From Ornithinimicrobium pekingense DSM 21552 (GTDB lineage: Bacteria > Actinomycetota > Actinomycetes > Actinomycetales > Dermatophilaceae): a stretch of 64,000 bases of DNA. The DNA is taken from contig NZ_ATWJ01000009.1 of the NCBI RefSeq assembly GCF_000421185.1, positions 2,868 through 66,867 of the forward strand, read 5' to 3'. Made by a program: the position numbers and the translations under genes. A model generated the notes under the pieces. It made no database searches. It saw only the letters and a program-made list of their open reading frames with translations, and was not told where the DNA came from. Positions 58,265 through 64,000 of the stretch are shown piece by piece (position 1 is the first letter of the stretch; the number at the start of each line of letters is the position of its first letter).

Positions 58265-58304
58265 GCGCACCGCCTCGTCATGCGGCCCATCGTAGGCTGC
58301 TGAC

Positions 58305-59537
58305 GTGGCCGAACCGCTGAACGACCTGCGCCGGCTGGCCTGGGCCGCCCTGGCCCGGATGCCCCGCCCCGTGCGTGACCTCGCCACGGCGCCGGTGCGC
58401 CGCCGGGCCGACGGGGAGCTGCGCGCGCTGGCTCCCATGCGGCCCGCGGAGCGGGCCCTCTACGTCGGTCCCTGGAACACCGCGGGCCAGGCCTGGGAGT
58501 GGGCCCGGGCCGCCGAGCAGCACCTGCCCGGCACGGCCGCGCAGAACCTCTGGGCGCAGCGGTCCCTGACCCAGGCCCACTACGGCTTCCGCGCCGACCA
58601 CCGGATCTCGGCCCTGGCCCAGCGCGGTCGGGTGCGCGAGATCCACGGCGAGCGGGTGCTGCGCGAGGCGACCCACGTGCTGCACGAGTCGGGCCGACCG
58701 GTCCTGGCCGACTTCCACGCCGCCTCGATGCTCGACGACCAGCCGGCCCTGCGCCGGGCCGGGGTCTCCTCCGCGGTGCTCTACCACGGTAGCGAGATCC
58801 GGGACCTGCGCGAGCACGCCGAGCGCTACCCGGACAGCCCGTTCCGTCGCCCCGAGCGGGCGTGGGGTGACTACCTGCGCACCCTGCAGCGCATCGTGGA
58901 GAAGAACCGCGCCGACCTGGCCCGCTGGCACGATGCGGGCGGCGGCCCGGTGCTGGTGTCGACACCGGACCTGCTCGACTTCGTCCCCGGCGCGCTCTGG
59001 CTTCCGCTCGTCGTGGACGTGGACCGTTTCGCCCGCGCGGCGCAGGAGGCGGCCGTCGAGCCGCTCGCGCGCGACCGGCCCGTGGTGCTGCACGCGCCCT
59101 CCAACCCGCTGCTCAAGGGCACGGACGCGGTGGAGGAGGTGCTGAGCGGTATGGAGCGCGACGGGCTGGTCGAGTACCGCCGCCTCAGCGGGGTCCCTCA
59201 CGCGCAGATGGCGGGCTTCGTCGCGGACGCCGACGTCGTCGTCGACCAGGTCGTGCTGGGCAACCCGGGGGTCCTGGTGGCGGAGGCCCTCGCCGCCGGC
59301 CGCCTGGTCGTGGCCCACCTCTCCGAGGAGGTGCGCGACCGCTTCGCCGCTGGCCTGCCGGTGGTGGAGGCGGGGCCGCAATCCCTGCGCGAGGTGCTCG
59401 GGCAGGTGCTGGCCGACCGTCCCGCGCACCAGGCGGTCGCCGCCCGGGGCCCCGGATGGGCACGCGAGCACCACGACGGCAGCAGGGCGGCGCGGGTCCT
59501 CGCCCCCTGGCTCGGCGCCGCGTCAGGGACCGGCTGA
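58305..59537 (+). CDS. Glycosyltransferase-like protein, GT4-type C-terminal half
   Basis: The 410-aa protein has a weakly conserved N-terminal half (ALYVGPWNTAGQAWEWARAAEQHLPGTAAQNLW, SSAVLYHGSEIRDL) and a GT-B-type C-terminal half (VVLHAPSNPLLKGTDAVEEVLSGMERDGLVEYRRLSGVPHAQMAGFVADADVVVDQVVLGNPGVLVAEALAAGRLVVAHLSEEV). The VxxxVxGxxGVxxxEAxxxG pattern is that of GT4 donors sites. GTG at 58305; it is divergent from the ABC transporter by 40 bases. Confidence 0.8.
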   Translation: MAEPLNDLRRLAWAALARMPRPVRDLATAPVRRRADGELRALAPMRPAERALYVGPWNTAGQAWEWARAAEQHLPGTAAQNLWAQRSLTQAHYGFRADHRISALAQRGRVREIHGERVLREATHVLHESGRPVLADFHAASMLDDQPALRRAGVSSAVLYHGSEIRDLREHAERYPDSPFRRPERAWGDYLRTLQRIVEKNRADLARWHDAGGGPVLVSTPDLLDFVPGALWLPLVVDVDRFARAAQEAAVEPLARDRPVVLHAPSNPLLKGTDAVEEVLSGMERDGLVEYRRLSGVPHAQMAGFVADADVVVDQVVLGNPGVLVAEALAAGRLVVAHLSEEVRDRFAAGLPVVEAGPQSLREVLGQVLADRPAHQAVAARGPGWAREHHDGSRAARVLAPWLGAASGTG

Positions 59538-59551
59538 CCCCCTCCCGGTCC

Positions 59552-60160
59552 TCAGCCGGACCGGCGCCGCCACCAGCGGCGCCGGGGACGGGGCTCGAGC
59601 GGCTCGACCACCGTGACCTGCGGCTCCGGCGCCGGCGCGGGGCGGGCGGCGCGCGCGGCACGCCAGGCCTCGAGCGTCTCCTCGACGTCGACCCGGCCGA
59701 CCACCGGTGGCGGGTGGGGGCCCACGTGGGGCCGCCGGCGGTCGGCGAGCACCCGGTCGTTGAAGTCCTCGAGCCGCTGCCGGACGGCGGCCTCGTCAGG
59801 CAGGTCCAGCAGGGAGTCCGGGAAGGCGGCCTTCTCCCGGCGCAGCTGCATCACGCCCGGCAGCGCCTCGGACAGGTCGAGGTTCTCCCGCTCGATCAGC
59901 CCCCGCACCCACCAGTCGGGATCGGTGCGCACGTCGACGTCCTGCAGCGGCCTGCCGGCCCCGGGCAGGTCGTCGAAGGCGCCCTGGCGCTGCGCCTGCT
60001 GGATCTGCTGGTCGACCCAGGTGGCGACGGCGTTGGCCGTCCGTGCCGCGGACGGGCGTGGCCGCACGCCCTGGTCGGCGAGCTGGTCCTCGGCCCGCGG
60101 GGCACCCGGACGCTGTCCCGGACGGCCCCACGTGGGGCCCTGCTGCTCGTCATCGGTCAT
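59552..60160 (-). CDS. DUF1992 (DnaJ-C28-like) protein
   Basis: The 202-aa protein contains the DUF1992 domain: VATWVDQQIQQAQRQGAFDDLPGAGRPLQDVDVRTDPDWWVRGLIERENLDLSEALPGVMQLRREKAAFPDSLLDL, with the conserved GxFDDLPGxGxPL. The ends are basic and disordered (RRRWWRRRSG tail). Function unknown. ATG 60160 starts after an AGGGAGGAGG region. The 3' end faces the glycosyltransferase gene at 59537. Confidence 0.9.
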   Translation of the reverse strand: MTDDEQQGPTWGRPGQRPGAPRAEDQLADQGVRPRPSAARTANAVATWVDQQIQQAQRQGAFDDLPGAGRPLQDVDVRTDPDWWVRGLIERENLDLSEALPGVMQLRREKAAFPDSLLDLPDEAAVRQRLEDFNDRVLADRRRPHVGPHPPPVVGRVDVEETLEAWRAARAARPAPAPEPQVTVVEPLEPRPRRRWWRRRSG

Positions 60161-60308
60161 ACCGGCCTCCTCCCTCTCCAGGGTAGGACCCGCGCCGAGG
60201 GCGCGCCCGTCCCGGCGGCGCGCCGCCGGTGCCCGGCTCCGCGCGGCCCGCGCGACCTTGTGGCCCGGCCCGCGGCGGCGCGATCATGAGAGCGGAGGAA
60301 GGACGCGC

Positions 60309-60953
60309 GTGGGCGACGGCAGGGTGTTCGCGGACCGCCGGGAGGCTGGCCGGCTGCTCGCCGCCCGGCTGGGGCACCTGCGTGGGCGCGACCCGGTCGT
60401 GCTGGGTCTGCCCCGCGGCGGGGTGCCCGTGGCCGCCGAGGTGGCGCGCGTCCTCGGGGCGCCGCTGGACGTGCTCGTCGTCCGCAAGCTCGGGGTGCCG
60501 ACCCAGCCCGAGCTGGCCATGGGAGCGGTCGGCGAGGACGGCACCGAGGTGCTCGACCGGATGCTCATGACCCGGGCGGGGGTTGACGAGGCCCAGCTGG
60601 CCGCGGTCGAGCGCCGGGAGCGGGCGGTGGTCCGCGAACGCGCGGAGCGGCTGCGGCGGGGCCGCCCCGCGATGGACCTCACCGACCGGCTGGCGCTGGT
60701 CGTCGACGACGGCGTCGCGACCGGTGCCACGGCGCGCGCCGCCTGCCAGGTCGCCCGGCACCGCGGTGCGGCCGAGGTCGTGCTGGCGGTGCCGGTGATG
60801 CCCGCCGGCGCCGAGGACGGCCTGCCGGAGGCGGACCAGGTCGTCTGCGTGGAGGCGCCGCGCAGCATGCGTGCGGTCGGCGCGTTCTACCGCGACTTCA
60901 CCCCGACCACGGACGAGGAGGTGACGGCCCTGCTCGCCGGGCACCCCGGCTGA
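60309..60953 (+). CDS. Phosphoribosyltransferase-domain protein
   Basis: The 214-aa protein has a type I PRTase fold: RDPVVLGLPRGGVPVAAEVARVLGAPLDVLVVRKLGVPTQPELAMGAVGEDG and the PRPP loop LALVVDDGVATGATARAAC. Such stand-alone proteins (about 210-220 aa) are common in actinobacteria and their base substrate is unknown. GTG at 60309 has GGAGGAAGGA eight bases upstream. It is convergent with the GT4 gene at 60958 (four bases). Confidence 0.9.
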   Translation: MGDGRVFADRREAGRLLAARLGHLRGRDPVVLGLPRGGVPVAAEVARVLGAPLDVLVVRKLGVPTQPELAMGAVGEDGTEVLDRMLMTRAGVDEAQLAAVERRERAVVRERAERLRRGRPAMDLTDRLALVVDDGVATGATARAACQVARHRGAAEVVLAVPVMPAGAEDGLPEADQVVCVEAPRSMRAVGAFYRDFTPTTDEEVTALLAGHPG

Positions 60954-60957
60954 GGCC

Positions 60958-62214
60958 TCAGGCCTCCTCCGCCCCCTCGGGCAGCACCACCGCCGCGGCC
61001 CGGCGGCCGGTGGCGGACAGGCTGCGGTGCTCGCGGACCCACGCGACGCGGCGTGCCGCATCGGCGGTGCTGTGCGGTTCCCGCCCGGCGCGCACGGCGC
61101 GGAGCATGGCCGCCGCGACCTGCATGACGTCATACCCCACCGCCTCGCCCAGGTCGTGCGCGGCGACGTCGGCAGCGGCGGGGCCCGGACCGGCGAAGAC
61201 GACCGGCGTGCCGCAGGCGAGGGCGGCGATCACCTTGGTGGGGTAGGCGAAGTCGTAGCCGACACCAGGCCGGACCGACACCAGCGCGGCGGCGGCCCCC
61301 CGCTGCCAGGCGGCAGCCTCCTCGACCGGGGCGAGCGGCCGCAGCTCGAGCGCGCCGCGCGGCAGCTCGTCCGCGACGCGCCGCAGCACGGGCCAGGACG
61401 ATCCCTGCCCGAGGAAGACCAGGCGGGCCCCGGGCTCCTCGCGGACCACCTCGCGCATGGCCTCGGCGAAGATCTCGGCGCCCTGCCACTCCGAGGCCGT
61501 CCCGGCATAGACCAGGTATGGCGTCGCCGGCGCCTCGGGGTGCCGCGGACCGTCCGGCGTGAAGACGTCGGTGTCGATGCCGTTGGGCACGACCGTCACG
61601 GGCGTGTCACCGCCGGCGATGGCCCGCACCCGCTCGGCGACCCCCTCCGAGACGGCGACGACGTCGCGCGCCCCCCGCAGGGCGAACCGCTCGACCCACC
61701 TCATCGCGGTGACGACGGGCGCCGGCGCCCCCATCGACGCGGTGGCGTCGGACCAGACGTCGGCGGCGTAGTAGACGTAGGGCACGCGGTCGTGTCCTCG
61801 CGTGCGGCCCGGCAGCGCGCGGACGCCCAGCGCGACCCGGGTGACGGCGCCGGTCGTGGGCGGAGGCTCGACGACCACGACGTCGGGGCGCCGCGCCCCC
61901 AGCAGCCGCAGCGCGAGCGGCAGGTCGAAGGACAGGTAGGGCAGGTAGCCGCGCACGTAGCCCGTCGCGTCCCGCAGCGCGGGCCACCGCGACACGGTGA
62001 CCCCGTCGGGGGCGGGCGCAGGCCGTCGGCCCGCGGCTCCACGCGCGCGCAGGGCCGGGGGCGGCGTCGTGGTGAGCACGCCGACCCGGGCCCGCCCGGA
62101 CAGCGCTCGGACCAGCGCCCCCAGGCGGAAGGTGGCCGCCGCCGACTCCGGCGCGTAGATCCGGCTCACGAGCAGCACCCGGGGGCGGGCACCGGGCCGA
62201 CGGGCGACCTGCAC
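60958..62214 (-). CDS. Glycosyltransferase, GT4 family
   Basis: The 418-aa protein is a GT-B enzyme: RVLLVSRIYAPESAAATFRLGALVRAL at the N terminus, VYYAADVWSDATASMGAPAP, VVAVSEGVAERVRAIAG, VTVVPNGIDTDVFTPDG, VYAGTASEWQGAEIFAEAMREV and a C-terminal domain with AALVSVRPGVGYDFAYPTKVIAALACGTPVVFAGPG. GTG 62214 is the likely start, eight bases after the oxidoreductase stop. It forms an operon with the WlbA-type oxidoreductase and the aminotransferase and may use their nucleotide sugar. Confidence 0.92.
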   Translation of the reverse strand: MQVARRPGARPRVLLVSRIYAPESAAATFRLGALVRALSGRARVGVLTTTPPPALRARGAAGRRPAPAPDGVTVSRWPALRDATGYVRGYLPYLSFDLPLALRLLGARRPDVVVVEPPPTTGAVTRVALGVRALPGRTRGHDRVPYVYYAADVWSDATASMGAPAPVVTAMRWVERFALRGARDVVAVSEGVAERVRAIAGGDTPVTVVPNGIDTDVFTPDGPRHPEAPATPYLVYAGTASEWQGAEIFAEAMREVVREEPGARLVFLGQGSSWPVLRRVADELPRGALELRPLAPVEEAAAWQRGAAAALVSVRPGVGYDFAYPTKVIAALACGTPVVFAGPGPAAADVAAHDLGEAVGYDVMQVAAAMLRAVRAGREPHSTADAARRVAWVREHRSLSATGRRAAAVVLPEGAEEA

Positions 62215-62222
62215 GTGGGCGG

Positions 62223-63251
62223 TCAGATCGTGACGGTCTGGCCGGTGGCGGCGGAGGCGAGGATGGCCTCGACGACCTCGAGGGTGTGCACGCCCTCGGC
62301 CATGGAGACCACGTCGGAGGGCCGGCCCCACAGGGCGTCGCGGAAGTTCTCCTGCTCGGCGCGCAGCGGCTCCCGGCGGGCGATGGCATAACGCACGGAG
62401 TCGCCCTCGGAGACGCCGCGGAACTGCCGGTCGGTCTCCCACTGGGACCGCACGTCCCCGTTGGCGATGAACGTCAGGTCACCGGTCAGGGTGTTGGCCA
62501 CGAACGCGCCCAGCTCGCCGGTGACCACGGTCTGGCGCACCTTCAACGGGCTGAGCCAGTTGACGGTGTGCGCCACGATCACGCCGTTGGCCAGCCGCCC
62601 GGTCGCGACCACCATGTCCTCGTGCTCACGCCCCGAACGATGCGTCACCTGTCCCGAGACCCGCTCGTACGGCGAGCCGGCCAGCCACGCGGTCAGGTCG
62701 ATGTCATGGGTGGCCAGGTCCTTGACCACGCCCACGTCGGCGATCCGCCCCGGGAACGGGCCCTGCCGGGAGGTCGTGATCTGGAACACCTCACCCAGCT
62801 CACCCTCGGCGATCCGACGCCGCAGCTCCAGCAGCGCCGGGTTGCACCGCTCCACATACCCCACCGCACCGACCAGGCCCGCACCCTCGAACGCCTCGGC
62901 GACCCGCCGGCCCTCGGCGACCGTGGCCGCGATCGGCTTCTCCACCATCGTGTGCACCCCGGCCTCGCACAGCGCCAGGGCCACCTCCTCGTGCAGATAG
63001 GTCGGCACCGCCACCATCGCCGCGTCCAGCCCCGCCCCGATCAACGCCGCCACGTCCGGGAGCACCTCCAGCCCGCCGGCGACCCCGTGCCGGTCACCGA
63101 CCGGGTCGGCCACCGCGACCAGCTCCATCCCCTCCACCTCACGGATCACCCGCGCGTGGTGGCGGCCCATCGAGCCCAGCCCGATCAGCCCCATCCGGAC
63201 CGTGCGACCCTCCTGGACCACCCCGGCCATGTCCATCGGCTCGCTCGCCAT
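62223..63251 (-). CDS. Gfo/Idh/MocA-type UDP-sugar 3-dehydrogenase (WlbA/WbpB-like)
   Basis: The 342-aa protein has the NAD-binding MGLIGLGSMGRHHARVIREVEGMELVAVADPV, AAMVAVPTYLHEEVALALCEAGVHTMVEKPIAAT with the catalytic EKP, GYVERCNPALLELRRRI and VVKDLATHDIDLTAWLAGSPYERV (the His of the HDID motif). These are typical of WlbA/WbpB, which oxidise the C3 of UDP-GlcNAcA ahead of transamination. ATG 63251 overlaps the aminotransferase stop by one base. The aminotransferase gene beside it supports the role. Confidence 0.85.
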   Translation of the reverse strand: MASEPMDMAGVVQEGRTVRMGLIGLGSMGRHHARVIREVEGMELVAVADPVGDRHGVAGGLEVLPDVAALIGAGLDAAMVAVPTYLHEEVALALCEAGVHTMVEKPIAATVAEGRRVAEAFEGAGLVGAVGYVERCNPALLELRRRIAEGELGEVFQITTSRQGPFPGRIADVGVVKDLATHDIDLTAWLAGSPYERVSGQVTHRSGREHEDMVVATGRLANGVIVAHTVNWLSPLKVRQTVVTGELGAFVANTLTGDLTFIANGDVRSQWETDRQFRGVSEGDSVRYAIARREPLRAEQENFRDALWGRPSDVVSMAEGVHTLEVVEAILASAATGQTVTI

Positions 63252-64000
63252 CAGGCGCCCGCCCCGACCACCGCGTGCACGGCCGCGGCGATCCGCTCCA
63301 GGTCACCCTCCGAGAGCGAGGGGTGCACCGGCAGGGAGATCACCTCCGCCGCCGCGCGCGCGGTCTGGGTCAGCTCACGCTCCGGGGCGAACCGCGCCAG
63401 GGAGACCAGCTCGTGGTTCGGCGTCGGGTAGTACACCCCGCACCCCACCTTGTGCTCCTCCCGCAGCGCGGAGACCACCCGGTCCCGCTCCGCACCCGAG
63501 GCACCCTCGACGCGGACCGTGTACTGGTGGTAGACGTGCGTGCAGCCCTCGCGCACCGGCGGGGTCACGACCACATCACCCAGCGCCGCATCCAGCCACG
63601 CCGCGTTCGCCTGCCGCTGCTGCGTCCAGCCCCACACCTTGCCCAGCTGCACCCGCCCGATCGCCGCGTGGATGTCGGTCATCCGGTTGTTCAGCCCGAC
63701 CACCTCGTTGGCGTACTGCTTCTCCATCCCCTGGTTGCGCAGCAGCCGCACCCCCCGCGCGATGTCCTCGTCCGCGCACGCGACCATCCCGCCCTCGCCG
63801 GAGGTCATGTTCTTCGTCGGGTAGAGGCTGAACATCGCGAACACCCCGAAGGAGCCCACCGGGGCCCCGCCGTAGGACGCCCCGTGCGCCTGCGCGGCGT
63901 CCTCGAACAGCTGCAGACCGTGCTCGGCCGCGACCGCGCCGAGGCCGTCCATGTCGGCCGGATGACCGTACAGGTGCACCGGCATCACCGCCGCCGTGCG
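63251..64000 (-). CDS. DegT/DnrJ/EryC1/StrS aminotransferase (WbpE-like), 5' part missing
   Basis: At least 250 C-terminal residues are visible; the gene runs off the window end at its 5' side (the frame is open to 64000). It has AVMPVHLYGHPADMDGLGAVAAEHGLQLFEDAAQAHGASYGG with the PLP-binding Asp/Gln, and the Schiff-base lysine in SLYPTKNMTSGEGGMV, then LRNQGMEKQYANEVVGLNNRMTDIHAAIGRVQLGKV and YYPTPNHELVSLARF. WbpE-type enzymes transaminate the 3-keto-uronic acid made by the next gene's product. Confidence 0.9.
   Translation of the reverse strand, partial: RTAAVMPVHLYGHPADMDGLGAVAAEHGLQLFEDAAQAHGASYGGAPVGSFGVFAMFSLYPTKNMTSGEGGMVACADEDIARGVRLLRNQGMEKQYANEVVGLNNRMTDIHAAIGRVQLGKVWGWTQQRQANAAWLDAALGDVVVTPPVREGCTHVYHQYTVRVEGASGAERDRVVSALREEHKVGCGVYYPTPNHELVSLARFAPERELTQTARAAAEVISLPVHPSLSEGDLERIAAAVHAVVGAGA

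Overview
The window is high-GC DNA with frequent GTG starts, 4-nt stop/start overlaps (GTGA, ATGA), an actinobacterial gene set (coproporphyrin-type heme genes HemQ/CgoX, standalone LigD-type polymerase and ligase, DUF3000 next to RNase D, tRNA Gly-Cys-Val cluster) and no plasmid or phage backbone. It reads as chromosome of an actinobacterium, probably Micrococcales (Intrasporangiaceae/Ornithinimicrobium-like); the family placement is inference only.

Region 1 (about 1-12.5 kb) looks accessory: by eye it is less GC-rich than the rest, gene density is low, several genes are unrecognised, and it holds a frameshifted IS110-type transposase, a dispersed 28-bp tandem repeat (1-96 and 9591-9642), an ECF sigma factor with a membrane partner, and a run of toxin-antitoxin-type genes (NYN nuclease, PIN-like protein, mazEF, yefM-yoeB). 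mazEF and yefM-yoeB each carry a clear palindromic operator candidate. The region ends at the 3' side of a tRNA-Val(CAC) gene, a usual place for integrative elements, although no integrase or tRNA-derived direct repeat is visible.

Region 2 (12.5-43.9 kb) is ordinary core genome: aminodeoxychorismate lyase-like enzyme, pta-ackA, a DUF418-like membrane protein overlapping a lipoprotein gamma-glutamyltransferase, an ArsR-MFS pair with an AT-rich palindrome, CinA, a FUSC-like transporter, the tRNA cluster, glgX, PPK2, NHEJ polymerase/ligase, msrB, hemQ-cgoX, nadE, hemE, DUF3000-rnd, a MurA-like enzyme with an N-terminal XRE helix-turn-helix and its own palindrome, a spermidine-synthase-like gene and a glycerophosphodiesterase.

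Region 3 (43.9-64 kb) is a surface-polysaccharide locus: UDP-sugar dehydrogenase, UDP-GlcNAc 2-epimerase, an ABC exporter, several GT4 and GT2 glycosyltransferases (two of them GT4-GT2 fusions in opposite domain order), a WlbA/WbpB-type 3-dehydrogenase and, cut by the window edge, a WbpE-type aminotransferase. Together these fit synthesis of a 3-amino (possibly 2,3-diamino) uronic acid and its assembly into an exported glycan.

The most interesting items are the XRE-MurA fusion with a self-operator candidate, the mirrored GT2/GT4 fusions, the TA cluster with operators, and a shared hairpin plus 11-nt-period repeat module found 3' of both tRNA loci.
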